A stretch of 64,000 nucleotides of DNA from Gemmatimonadales bacterium (GTDB taxonomy: Bacteria; Gemmatimonadota; Gemmatimonadetes; Gemmatimonadales; GWC2-71-9): assembly GCA_036279355.1 (NCBI GenBank), contig DASUJH010000007.1:62001-126000 (forward strand), in the 5' to 3' direction. Made by a program: the position numbers and the translations under genes. Under the pieces are notes generated by a model, which searched no databases, was not told where the DNA came from, and worked only from the letters and a program-made list of their open reading frames with translations. The stretch's first letter is position 1, and each line of letters starts with the position of its first letter. Below are positions 1 to 10,646 of this stretch, one piece after another.

Positions 1-845
1 AGCATGAGATCGGCGCGGGCGAGATACTCGGGAACGCGCTCGGGCGCCACCGCGCCTTCGAACCGCACCAGCGAGGCGACGCCGAGGCGGCCGGCGAGCG
101 CTTCGAGCGCGCTTCGCTCGGGACCGTCTCCCACGATGGTAAGCGGAAGCGGGCGGCCCAGCTCGACGAGGCACGCGACCGCCTCGATCGCGAGCTGCAC
201 CCGCTTCTGCGCCGTGAGTCGCGCGATCACGACGGCGCCGGCGCCGCCCGCGGTCCACGGCCAGCTGGTCGATTCAACCGGCATCGGCTGCACGTGCTCC
301 CTGGGCACGAATCGGTGCACGGCGGCCTGCACCCATCCGGCCAGCTCCTTCGACACGGTGGTGACGACGCGCGCGCGGCGAAAGACGGGCGCCGCAACGC
401 CCCGCGCGAGCGCCGAGCGCCGGAGCAGCGCCGCGTCGGTGCCATGCACGGTGAGCACGGCCGGCGCGCCGGCCGGGATGGCGAGCCCGGCCGGCACCCA
501 CCAGTGTGCGTGGATCAGCTCCGCGCCGGCCTCCAGCTCGCGGCGCACGCCGCGCCGGAGCGCGCGCCAGAGACCGCCGAGCGCTATCCACCCGGCGGGC
601 CCGCGGAGGGCGGAGAGCATCGTCCCCTTGTACGCGATGGTCTCGCGCCGCGGGGAGGCATAGCGCACCCGCCGCACGCGCACGCCGTTCAGCTCCGCGT
701 CCCCGCCCTGCCCCGCATCGCTCGGGGCCACGACGCTCACGACGTGCCCCCGGCGCACCAGTGCTTCGGCAAGGGTGGCCAGAAAGCTGCCGGAGAGATC
801 GCCCGCGTGGCGCGGGTAGTTGTGGGTCACGAAGACGACCCGCAC
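1..845 (-). CDS. GT4-type glycosyltransferase, 3' end beyond window
   Basis: Group 1 (GT-B fold) glycosyltransferase, cut off by the left edge; about 281 residues are visible. The N-terminus (VRVVFVTHNYPRHAGD) is typical of the acceptor domain. HAHWWVPAGLA and VLTVHGTDA follow, then the start of the donor domain with VVIARLTAQKR and LTIVGDGPE. The GTG at 845 is the first sensible start, 9 bp after the stop of the neighbouring GT2 gene, so the two are probably co-transcribed. It likely adds a sugar to a lipid-linked glycan or exopolysaccharide at the inner face of the membrane. Substrate unknown. Confidence 0.85.
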   Translation of the reverse strand, partial: MRVVFVTHNYPRHAGDLSGSFLATLAEALVRRGHVVSVVAPSDAGQGGDAELNGVRVRRVRYASPRRETIAYKGTMLSALRGPAGWIALGGLWRALRRGVRRELEAGAELIHAHWWVPAGLAIPAGAPAVLTVHGTDAALLRRSALARGVAAPVFRRARVVTTVSKELAGWVQAAVHRFVPREHVQPMPVESTSWPWTAGGAGAVVIARLTAQKRVQLAIEAVACLVELGRPLPLTIVGDGPERSALEALAGRLGVASLVRFEGAVAPERVPEYLARADLM

Positions 846-853
846 GGGGGCAC

Positions 854-1885
854 TCAGGGCGGTCCGGCGGTCGGGCGGTCGGGCGGTCGGGCGGTCCGAC
901 GCTCGGGCGGCCGGGCGGCCGGGCGGTCGGGGGCGTCGGCGGCATCGGCACCGATCGACTCGCGAGCGAGCTCACCTGCGAGTTCGCGGGCCAGCTCGCG
1001 CTGCTCCTCGCGCATTCCGGCGATCATCTCGCCCACGAAGCCGAACCCGAAGAGCACGATTCCGCTGATGACCATGGTCTCGACGAGGTTGAGGAACGGG
1101 CGGAAGCCGATGCCGTAGCCGAAGCGGAGGATGAGTGCGGCGACGCCGACCAGAAAGCCGATGGCGAAGAGCACCGCGCCGACCACGCCGAAGAAGAGCA
1201 TCGGCTTCCGGCCGAAGCGGAGCTGAAACCAGACGGAGAGAAGATCGAGCACGCCGACGGGAATGCGGCGCCAGTTGAACTTGGAGACGCCGGCCATGCG
1301 CGGGTAGAGCCGTACCGGATGCGAGGCGAGCCGGAAGCCGTCGGTGGCGGCGATCACGACCATGTAGCGGTGCCAGTCGGGCCGGAGCGCCGCGCCCGCC
1401 ATGACGCCGCGGCGCCAGGCCTTGACCGAGTTGAGATCGGTGACGCCCACGCCGAAAAGCGCGCGGCAGAGCGCGTTGTAAATGCTCGAGACGAACGCCT
1501 TCTCGTACTTGCCCTGCTTGGTGCCGGTGACGATGTCGGCCCGGTCGTCGAGAATGGGGCGCACGAGCGGCGGGATGTCCTCGGGCAGGTACTGCAAGTC
1601 GGCCGGATAGAAGACACACACTTCGCCGCGGGAGGCCTCGACGCCGGAGCGGAGCGCGTCGGCGATGCCGCGCTGGCGGCGGTGCGTCACCACATGGAGA
1701 AAAGGATACTTGGCGCGCAGCTCGCAGAGTACGCGGGGCGTTTCGTCACGCGAGCCGTCGTCCACCACCACCACCTCGAACGAAAACCCCGCCGGCCCGA
1801 GGGCGTCGGCGCAGCGCGCCACGAATTCGGGCAGATTCGGCGCCTCGTCCTTGGCGGGGACGAGCACGCTCACGTCCAGCGTCAT
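854..1885 (-). CDS. GT2 polyprenyl-phosphate glycosyltransferase (DPM/GtrB-like)
   Basis: 343-residue family 2 glycosyltransferase. The GT-A domain starts at once (VSVLVPAKDEAPNLPEF) and carries VVVDDGSRDETP near residue 42. Two hydrophobic segments near the C-terminus (roughly residues 227-255 and 268-290) resemble dolichol-phosphate mannose synthase and GtrB relatives, which move a sugar from a nucleotide donor to polyprenyl phosphate at the membrane. The last 25 or so residues are a Pro/Arg-rich tail made by the 8-bp repeat and are unlikely to be catalytic. Its ATG overlaps the rpoN stop by 4 bp. Sugar not predictable. Confidence 0.88.
   Translation of the reverse strand: MTLDVSVLVPAKDEAPNLPEFVARCADALGPAGFSFEVVVVDDGSRDETPRVLCELRAKYPFLHVVTHRRQRGIADALRSGVEASRGEVCVFYPADLQYLPEDIPPLVRPILDDRADIVTGTKQGKYEKAFVSSIYNALCRALFGVGVTDLNSVKAWRRGVMAGAALRPDWHRYMVVIAATDGFRLASHPVRLYPRMAGVSKFNWRRIPVGVLDLLSVWFQLRFGRKPMLFFGVVGAVLFAIGFLVGVAALILRFGYGIGFRPFLNLVETMVISGIVLFGFGFVGEMIAGMREEQRELARELAGELARESIGADAADAPDRPAARPPERRTARPPDRPTAGPP
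861..932. repeat. 8-bp tandem repeat, about nine units
   Basis: Nine tandem copies of an 8-bp unit, consensus ggtcgggc, with a few base changes. It encodes the Pro/Arg-rich last residues of the GT2 protein (reading RPPDRPTA on the minus strand) and ends just before the stop codon at 854-856. Because 8 is not a multiple of 3, each unit gained or lost would shift the reading frame. Confidence 0.9.
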
Positions 1886-3504
1886 ACCCGCTTTCGCATT
1901 CTCGCTGGCAGGATCCCGAGCTGGTCCCGGTACTTGGCGACGGTGCGCCGCGCGATCTGGATGCCCTGCTCCTGGAACAGATGCACGATCTGCTGGTCGG
2001 TGAGCGGTTTGCTGGTCTTTTCGTCCGCCACCATCTTTTCGAGCTTGGCCCGGATGGACCGCGCGCTCGCATCCTCACCCGAGGCGGTCGAGAGCGCGCT
2101 CGAGAAGAAGAACTTGAGCGGGAGCACGCCGCGCGGGGTCTGCACGTACTTCTCGTTGGTCACCCGGCTCACCGTGCTCTCGTGCATGTTGATGACCTCG
2201 GCCACCTCGCGCAGCGTGAGCGGCTTGAGGTACTCGATGCCCTTCTCGAAGAAATCCCGCTGCCGGTCGACGATGAAGTTCATCACCTTGAGCATCGTCT
2301 GGCGCCGCTGCTCGATGGCCTGGATCATCCAGTTCGCGCTGTTCATCTTGGCGGCGATGAACTCGCGGTTCTCCGGCGTCATCTTCTTTTTGTCGCGCGC
2401 CACCTCCTGATAGGCCCGGCTCAACCGGAGCCGCGGCATGCCCGTGTCGTTGAGGAACACGTGGTAGCGCTCGCCGATTTTCTCGACGATCAGGTCGGGG
2501 ATGATGTAGCCGTCGTTCCGATCGGAATACTTGAGCCCGGGCTTGGGATCGAACCGCGCGAGCCCGTCCGCCGCTGCCTGCACCCGCGCGGGGTCGACGC
2601 CGAACCGCTTGGCGAGGTCGTTCCAGCGGTGGGCGATCAGGTCGGGGAACGCGTCGGCGACAAGCCGATAGGTGAGAGACTCGGTGTCACCCGCCTCGCG
2701 CAATTGGATGAGCAGGCACTCGCGAAGGTCCCGCGCGCCGACGCCGGCGGGGTCGAGGCGCTGAATGATGGCGAGAAGGTCTTCGGCCTCGGCCAGGGTA
2801 TACAGGGCCTCGGATGGGACGGCAGGGGGTTGAGTGGGCGCCAGCGGCGGTACAGACGGCAGAGGCGGGAGTGCCTCGGCCGGCACGGCGCCGTGCTCGG
2901 CCATCAACTCGGCGACCTCGTCGATCGCTTCGGCGTCGATGTCCGTACCGCCTCGACCGTCACGATCGCCGCCACCGCCCTCCTTCCCGGCAGTTGCGAA
3001 GTGGTTCGCCACGAGCTGGTTGACCGACCCGATGATCTCCTCCAGCGAGGCCGCAAGGTAGCCGTCGTCGGTCATGTTGCCCAAAAACTCTTCCGCCAGC
3101 AACCGCTGGCGCGGCGTCAACTCGCTGTGATGGAGCTGCTCCCGGAGGTGATCGGTGAGGTTTCGCGTTTCGACGGTGACCGGCTCGGTGTATTCCTGCA
3201 CCTCGAACTGCTCGCGCGTGCCGCCGACGTCGAAGCCGTTGAGCAGGATCTCCTCCCAGTCCACCTCGTCGTTCTTCTGCTGCTGCTCCTTCTCCTGATC
3301 GTTCGTGGCCTGCGCCTCTTCGGTGGTTTCCTCCTCGGGCTCGAGGAGCTCGAGGAACGGGTTGGCCAGGAGTTCCTGCTTCAGGTGCTGCTGCAGGTCC
3401 ATCATGGGCATGTAGAGCATGTCCATGGCCTGGTAGAGCCGCGGATTGACCCGAAGCTCCTGGCGGAGGCTCGTCTGCTGGGAGAGTCCGGTGCGGAGGC
3501 TCAT
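1882..3504 (-). CDS. rpoN: RNA polymerase sigma-54 factor
   Basis: 540-residue RpoN. Region I is Gln/Leu-rich (MSLRTGLSQQTSLRQEL) and contacts bacterial enhancer-binding proteins. An acidic linker follows (around residues 55-85), and a low-complexity Asp/Gly/Pro stretch interrupts the core-binding part around residues 170-230. The C-terminal DNA-binding region ends in the RpoN box ARRTVAKYRD at residues 518-527, which reads the -24 element. The gene follows lptB with a 4-bp overlap, the same neighbourhood as in Proteobacteria. No activator or PTS-Ntr kinase gene is adjacent. Confidence 0.97.
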   Translation of the reverse strand: MSLRTGLSQQTSLRQELRVNPRLYQAMDMLYMPMMDLQQHLKQELLANPFLELLEPEEETTEEAQATNDQEKEQQQKNDEVDWEEILLNGFDVGGTREQFEVQEYTEPVTVETRNLTDHLREQLHHSELTPRQRLLAEEFLGNMTDDGYLAASLEEIIGSVNQLVANHFATAGKEGGGGDRDGRGGTDIDAEAIDEVAELMAEHGAVPAEALPPLPSVPPLAPTQPPAVPSEALYTLAEAEDLLAIIQRLDPAGVGARDLRECLLIQLREAGDTESLTYRLVADAFPDLIAHRWNDLAKRFGVDPARVQAAADGLARFDPKPGLKYSDRNDGYIIPDLIVEKIGERYHVFLNDTGMPRLRLSRAYQEVARDKKKMTPENREFIAAKMNSANWMIQAIEQRRQTMLKVMNFIVDRQRDFFEKGIEYLKPLTLREVAEVINMHESTVSRVTNEKYVQTPRGVLPLKFFFSSALSTASGEDASARSIRAKLEKMVADEKTSKPLTDQQIVHLFQEQGIQIARRTVAKYRDQLGILPARMRKRV

Positions 3505-4676
3505 GCCGCCGCCTCGAGCCGCGCGCGGAGGCGCATGGTGAGCGTCGGCCCGAGGTAGAGCTGCGCCACGCGGTCATCATAGACGAGCGCGCGCACGGTG
3601 CCTTCGGCCTGGACCTTTCCCTCGAACATGATGTAGGCGCGATCCACGATATCGAGCGTCTGCTCCACGTTGTGGTCGGTGATCAGCACGCCGATGCCCC
3701 GGTGCCGGAGTCCGGCGACGATGGTCTGGATGTCGTGCACCGCGATCGGGTCGACCCCGGCGAACGGCTCGTCGAGCAGCATGAACTTGGGCTCGGTGAC
3801 GAGCGCACGGGTGATCTCGAGCCGGCGCCGTTCGCCGCCGCTCAGCGCGTACGCCTTCACCGCGCGCAGGTGGCGGATGCCCAGCTCGTCCAGCATCCGC
3901 TCGAGCAGGCGGCGCCGCTCGTCGCGCTTGAGCCGGCGGGTTTCGAGAATCGCCCGAATGTTCTCCTCGACGGTCATTCTACGGAAGACCGAGGGCTCCT
4001 GCGCCAGGTAGCCGATCCCGGCGCGGGCGCGGCGGAACATCGGCGCGCGGGTGAGGTCGCGCGCATCGAGCGTGACCCGACCGGCCTCGGGCCGCATGAG
4101 CCCGGTAAGCAGGTAGAACGTCGTCGTCTTACCGGCGCCGTTCGGGCCCAGGAGCCCCACGATCTCGCCCTGGGCGAGGCGCACCGTCACGCTGTCCACC
4201 ACGTGGCGCCCCCGAAAGCTCTTGGTGAGATCGCGTCCCTCGAGCACGCTGCCCACGCGCGCCGGCTCGGGCTGAGCCGCATGGCCGCCCGCCTGCTCGG
4301 CCGCCGAGAGGAGGAGCGCCGCGGCACCGGCGCGCTCGGACGACACCTCGGTCCACCACGCCGATGCCGCGCGGACGTCCGGCCATTCGCCCGCCCGGTG
4401 ATCGCCGCCGCGCTCTTCGACCTGCGGAGGCTCGATCCAGCCGTCCGTCACGAGGCGTGGCAGCACCGAGCTCACCACGTGATCGCGCACGGAATCGGGC
4501 AACCCTTCGGCCGGCTGGTAGACCCGCATGAACCCGTCGCGGTAAGCAAGCAGCATCGCGTCGAGTGATGCGCGGCCCTCCGCGTCGGCCGTGCGAACCA
4601 GCGCCGCGAGCGCAAGCGGGATGGAGGCGTCGGCGGTGTCGAGCCGCGCGAGCCACGCAGGAGGTGCGTCGATCAT
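3501..4676 (-). CDS. lptB: LPS export ABC ATPase with long N-terminal extension
   Basis: 391 residues; LptB is normally about 240. Residues 144-391 form a full LptB-type ATPase: Walker A GPNGAGKT at 177-184, Q-loop YLAQEPSVFRRMTVEENI, signature ALSGGERRR, Walker B FMLLDEPFAGVDP and H-loop ITDHNV. The protein would power lifting of LPS from the inner membrane through LptFG to LptC and LptA. Residues 1-143 are an unrecognised, mostly helical segment. The reading frame stays open upstream, but the ATG at 4676 overlaps the lptA stop as ATGA, so I start there. Even this start gives a clear N-terminal fusion. rpoN follows by a 4-bp overlap. Confidence 0.93.
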   Translation of the reverse strand: MIDAPPAWLARLDTADASIPLALAALVRTADAEGRASLDAMLLAYRDGFMRVYQPAEGLPDSVRDHVVSSVLPRLVTDGWIEPPQVEERGGDHRAGEWPDVRAASAWWTEVSSERAGAAALLLSAAEQAGGHAAQPEPARVGSVLEGRDLTKSFRGRHVVDSVTVRLAQGEIVGLLGPNGAGKTTTFYLLTGLMRPEAGRVTLDARDLTRAPMFRRARAGIGYLAQEPSVFRRMTVEENIRAILETRRLKRDERRRLLERMLDELGIRHLRAVKAYALSGGERRRLEITRALVTEPKFMLLDEPFAGVDPIAVHDIQTIVAGLRHRGIGVLITDHNVEQTLDIVDRAYIMFEGKVQAEGTVRALVYDDRVAQLYLGPTLTMRLRARLEAAA

Positions 4677-6132
4677 GGTTTGCGTGGCGCCGAATGCGCC
4701 GAGTCGCCCGCTGCCGGGACGGGCGGCGGCGGGGGGGCCGGGTGCGTCGAATCGGCCGGGGCAGCGGGCGCAGGATGCGCCGAGTCCGCCGGCACCGGCG
4801 ACGCCGAGGGCGCGCCGAGAGCGGCGCCAGCCGACGACGTGTCGTTCGACGGCTCGAGCTCCGCACCATGGACGTGCCCGTGCAGCTCGACCAGGTCGGC
4901 GCGGTCGCTGCCGTCGGGCTTGAGCGTGATCACGATCTCGTCCGCCCGGGCGTAGCTCACCGATGGCCGCTCGGCGGGTTTCTTCGGATCGCGCTCCACC
5001 CGGTAGGAGCGCGCGGAGTCGCGCGCGACCAGTCTGGTGAGCACGGTCCGCTCTTGGCCGGCGGAGTCGTGGGGCGCAAATCGCGCGACGACGGTGTCGC
5101 CCGCGAGCCAATCGCGCTCTTTCGTGGCAGAATCGACGGCGCCGCCGAGCCACGCGCGGCGGAACGCGCGCGCCTCCTCAAGCTGCTGGCCGGGCGTGTC
5201 GAGCGCGAGCGAATCCGCCCGGATCTCGTGATCCGGCGAGGTAGCGACCGGACGCAGGCTGTCGCCCCATGCGCGGGTGCGCTCGAGCTTTCGGTGATCC
5301 ACGTCGAGGGCGATCGTGTCGGCCACCAGGGTCCAGTCCTTGTTTACGGCCTTGCTGTCGTGCTGCGCGAGCACGAAGGTGAGCTCGCGGTCCTTGAGCT
5401 TGAAGTCGATGCGCCGCCCGCTCAGGTCGAACGTGTCTGCGCCGAGTCCGTGGAGCTCGGGCCGCTCACCCAGGAGCGTGCCGTCGCTCCCCTTCCCGGT
5501 GTCGAGGCGGAGCGAGTCGCCGCGGGCGGCAAAGTCGCTTCGATCGATGGTCACCTTGCCCCCGCCCCACACCTGGTCATCGCCCTTGATGCGCACCCGG
5601 TCGGCCACGATGATGTACGGCTCGGCCGGGGCGCCGGCGGAATCCTTGGCGGCGTACGCGATGCGCGGACGGCTCACGGCATAGAGCTGCGTCGTGTCGC
5701 GTACGCCCTGCACGGTGCGGTAGTAGTCGAGCGACGGACCCTCCAAGGTCGAGCCGGTCTTGAGGTTCTGCGTCTTCACGTGGCCGCGGGCTTCCCAACG
5801 CTCGGCGGCGCGGTAGTAGGTGCCGCGGTCAGCGTCCATGGTGAGGGTGGAGTCGCGATACCGCACGTCGCCGATGAACTCCACCACGTTGCCGGCGTAG
5901 GAGGCGACGCTGTCGCTGCGCATGGTGATCGCGCTGTTCCGGCAGCGAAGCCGCACGTTGCCTCCGGCGAAGTAGTTGGTGCCCTGCGGTGTTTCGACCG
6001 CGATGCCCTGCCGGTCCACGTTGTCGATTTGGAGGGTGCACCGGTCGGCCGCCGGCGTGCCCTGCGCCGCGGCACCGCGCGCACCGAACGTCGCCAGCGC
6101 CATTCCCACGAGCAGCGCCCCACGCCCGGCTC

Positions 6133-6136
<4 letters not shown>
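4673..6136 (-). CDS. lptA: LptA/OstA-like periplasmic LPS-transport protein
   Basis: 487 residues with a cleavable signal peptide (LLVGMALATFGARGAAAQG). The body has several OstA-type beta segments (NYFAGGNVRLRC, NVVEFIGDVRYRDST, DQVWGGGKVTID), the fold that bridges LPS across the periplasm. It is far longer than E. coli LptA (185 residues) and ends in a Pro/Ala tail with DSAHPAP-type repeats (about residues 435-487). It starts at GTG, overlapping the lptC stop by 4 bp. The length leaves open a closer relation to the N-terminal part of LptD or to a stand-alone OstA family protein. No LptD barrel is present. Confidence 0.8.
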
Positions 6137-8438
<2,302 letters not shown>

Positions 8439-8445
8439 TCATCCA

Positions 8446-8473
8446 AGTTAACAGGGGCGGGGCGCGCAGTCAA
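8446..8473 (-). promoter_or_regulatory. Candidate sigma-70 promoter for pyrG-lpt-rpoN
   Basis: On the minus strand TTGACT (8468-8473) and TTAACT (8446-8451) are separated by 16 bp in the 162-bp gap between the pabA-type gene and pyrG. The leader to the pyrG ATG would be about 65 nt. The rest of the gap shows no small gene and no convincing terminator. Confidence 0.45.
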
Positions 8474-8534
8474 AAGTCATGCCGTGGCGGACACGCCGGC
8501 GGGACAGGTGCTTAAGGAATTGACAGCCAAAGAG

Positions 8535-9149
8535 TTATACAGTAGCCGCCGGCTGGGTGAGCCGGGCGGCGCCGGCCAGCTCGAAGAAGTTCTGCAGGAT
8601 CTGCTTCCCGTAAGCCGTGCCGACCGACTCGGGGTGGAACTGCACGCCCCATACGGGGAGCGCGCGATGGCGGAGGGCCATGATCTCCGTCCCCGCGGGG
8701 CGGTCGGAGGACCAGGCGGTAATTTCGAGCTCGGCCGGAAGCCCATCGGCAGCCACGACGAGCGAGTGATAACGCATCACGGTGAGCGGCGAGGGCACGC
8801 GGGCAAAGAGCGTGCGGCCGTCGTGCACCACGTCGGTGGTCTTGCCGTGCATGAGCCGATCGGCGCGCACCACCCGGCCTCCGAACGCCTCGCCGATGGC
8901 CTGGTGACCGAGGCAAACGCCGAGCAACGGTACGCGGCCCGCGGCCGCGCGCACGAGCGGAACTGAAATCCCGGCCTCGGCGGGCGTGCGGGGACCCGGG
9001 GAAATGAGAATTGCGGCGGGTGCCAGGGCGAGCACGGCCTCGGGCGTGATCTGGTCGTTCCGGTAAACCAGCGGCTCCGCGCCGAGCTCGCCGGCGTACT
9101 GCACCAGGTTGTAGGTGAAGCTGTCGTAATTGTCGAGGACGAGGAGCAT
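8535..9149 (-). CDS. pabA: Anthranilate/aminodeoxychorismate synthase glutaminase subunit
   Basis: 204-residue class I glutamine amidotransferase of the TrpG/PabA family. It supplies ammonia to TrpE (tryptophan) or PabB (folate). It starts with the family hallmark [13 protein letters not shown]. The catalytic triad is complete: C79 in GVCLGHQ, H172 and E174 in FHPES. No trpE or pabB lies in the window, so this may be a shared amphibolic subunit and the symbol is only a best guess. It lies 32 bp after the next upstream gene on the same strand. Confidence 0.88.
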   Translation of the reverse strand: MLLVLDNYDSFTYNLVQYAGELGAEPLVYRNDQITPEAVLALAPAAILISPGPRTPAEAGISVPLVRAAAGRVPLLGVCLGHQAIGEAFGGRVVRADRLMHGKTTDVVHDGRTLFARVPSPLTVMRYHSLVVAADGLPAELEITAWSSDRPAGTEIMALRHRALPVWGVQFHPESVGTAYGKQILQNFFELAGAARLTQPAATV

Positions 9150-9181
9150 GGGCGCTGAGCGGATGCGGTCCGGGCGGTGCG

Positions 9182-9898
9182 CTAGTGATCGCGCGCGGCC
9201 GCGCGGAGCGAGTCGCGCAGCACCTGCCCCCGGTGCCGCATGGAGTCCACGAAGGGCTGCATGGCTTGCCGGATGGAGTCGGCCACGTGCTCGTGCGCGC
9301 CGGCCATCGAGTCTGCCATGCGGCGCGTGGCCGCTTCAATCGAGTCGGCCATGCGGTCGGCGGCTTCGCTGATCGAGTCCGCGGTGACTTCGGCGCTCGC
9401 CTGCGCTCGTGCCGCGGCGTCGCTCTGGTGAAACTCGGCGGCGAACTGGCGCGGCACGAGCAGCGGCAGCGTCAGGCCGCCCGGTTCCAGCGCGAGAGTG
9501 CCGAACCGCACGGCATCGGTGCCGGCGGTGTCCCGCAGGCAGTGGAAATCGGCGTTCTGGATCTGGACGTGCCTGCCGGCGGCGATGGTATCGATCGAGG
9601 CGAGGAGCGCGCAGTCGGCAAGGGAATCGGCATTCACCGAATCTGCGAGCTGCGCCCTGAGCTTCACCCCTGAGAGCTTGCCGGGCGTCTTGCGCAGAAA
9701 CACGATCCGGTCGAACGTCCCGAGCCGGCGGCCGTCGATCCGGAAGGGGACGAAGGCGAGGGGCACCACGATCGGGTCGGTGCTGTTGGCTACGTCATGC
9801 GCCCGCTCGACGCCCGCGCGGACGGCAGTGATGAGAACCATGCCGACGGCAAAGACGCCAAGGGCGCCAAGCAGGATCTTGATCCAGTAGGTCCGCAT
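9182..9898 (-). CDS. Membrane-anchored protein with C-terminal 11-residue DS repeats
   Basis: 238 residues, family not recognised. An N-terminal membrane helix (about residues 8-26) is followed by a beta-rich region of about 130 residues, then six 11-residue repeats from 173 to the end: [55 protein letters not shown] and [11 protein letters not shown]. These should form a hendecad-type helix, probably outside the inner membrane. The ATG at 9898 is chosen because MRTYWIKIL begins the membrane helix. It lies only 10 bp from the divergent ABC gene, so its promoter must lie inside that gene. Confidence 0.7.
   Translation of the reverse strand: MRTYWIKILLGALGVFAVGMVLITAVRAGVERAHDVANSTDPIVVPLAFVPFRIDGRRLGTFDRIVFLRKTPGKLSGVKLRAQLADSVNADSLADCALLASIDTIAAGRHVQIQNADFHCLRDTAGTDAVRFGTLALEPGGLTLPLLVPRQFAAEFHQSDAAARAQASAEVTADSISEAADRMADSIEAATRRMADSMAGAHEHVADSIRQAMQPFVDSMRHRGQVLRDSLRAAARDH
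9185..9382 (-). repeat. Six 33-bp (11-residue) coding repeats
   Basis: Six degenerate 33-bp units at the 3' end of the preceding gene, each with a core of x-D-S-(I/M/L). Conservation is at protein level more than at DNA level, so this is an old coding repeat. Confidence 0.75.
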
Positions 9899-9908
9899 CG
9901 GAGCGCGC

Positions 9909-10646
9909 GTGATCGAAGTAGAGTCACTGTCAAAGGTGTACGGACCGGTCGACGCCGTCCAGGGTCTCACCTTCCGGGTTGGGCCCGGCGAGGTGCTCGG
10001 GCTCGTGGGTCCGAACGGCGCCGGCAAGACGACGACGCTCCGCAGCATTGCGGGCATCGTCCGCCCGACCGCGGGCACCATCCGCATCGCCGGGTACGAT
10101 CTGGCGCGTGATCCGGTTTCGGCCAAGCGCGCGCTCGCGTTCGTGCCCGACGAGCCGCACCTCTTCGACTACCTCACCGTCGAGGAACATCTCCGCTTCA
10201 TCGGCCGGCTCTACGGCGTGGCGGACGTGGGAGCGCGCATGGCCGCGCTCCTCGCGGAGCTCGAGCTCACCGACAAGCGGAACGTGCTCCCGGGCGAGCT
10301 GTCGCGCGGGATGCGGCAGAAGCTCGCCATTGCCTGCGGGCTGCTGCACGAGCCCAAGGCGCTGGTGCTCGACGAGCCGCTCACCGGGCTCGATCCGGTC
10401 GGCATCCGGCGGCTCAAGGAGACGATCCGGCGCCGCGCGGCGGCGGGCGCCGCCGTAATCCTCAGCTCGCATCTCCTGCACCTGGTCGAGGAGGTATGCG
10501 ACCGGGTGCTGGTGATGCGCCAGGGCCGGGTGCTCGCGGCGGGTCGGATCGCCGAAATCGTTGCGGGCGATCCGGCACTCGCGGGGCGGCCGCTGGAGGA
10601 GGTGTTCCTCGCGCTCATCGCGCGGCCGGAGGTCGAGTCCCCGTGA
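9909..10646 (+). CDS. ABC exporter ATP-binding subunit
   Basis: 245-residue ATPase of the CcmA/drug-exporter type. Walker A GPNGAGKT at 34-41, Q-loop in LAFVPDEPHLFDYLTVEE, signature LSRGMRQKLAIA, Walker B ALVLDEPLTGLDP and H-loop SSHLLH are all present. It starts at GTG with GGAG 5 nt upstream (9900-9903). Its stop overlaps the GTG of the permease gene, so the pair almost certainly forms one exporter. Substrate unknown. The gene is divergent from the DS-repeat membrane protein with only 10 bp between start codons. Confidence 0.9.
   Translation: MIEVESLSKVYGPVDAVQGLTFRVGPGEVLGLVGPNGAGKTTTLRSIAGIVRPTAGTIRIAGYDLARDPVSAKRALAFVPDEPHLFDYLTVEEHLRFIGRLYGVADVGARMAALLAELELTDKRNVLPGELSRGMRQKLAIACGLLHEPKALVLDEPLTGLDPVGIRRLKETIRRRAAAGAAVILSSHLLHLVEEVCDRVLVMRQGRVLAAGRIAEIVAGDPALAGRPLEEVFLALIARPEVESP

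Noticed and set aside
861-932. Possible CRISPR or regulatory repeat array
   Set aside because: Units are 8 bp without spacers and lie inside a coding end.
506-2410. Long plus-strand open frame over the glycosyltransferase and rpoN genes
   Set aside because: Antisense to clear genes, with His/Arg/Glu-rich low-complexity translation and no domain.
4677-5153. The lptB frame stays open about 159 codons further upstream, with a formal start at 5153
   Set aside because: It runs antisense-like through a different frame of lptA and has Arg/Pro-rich shadow composition; the ATG at 4676 overlaps the lptA stop and gives a protein-like N-terminus.
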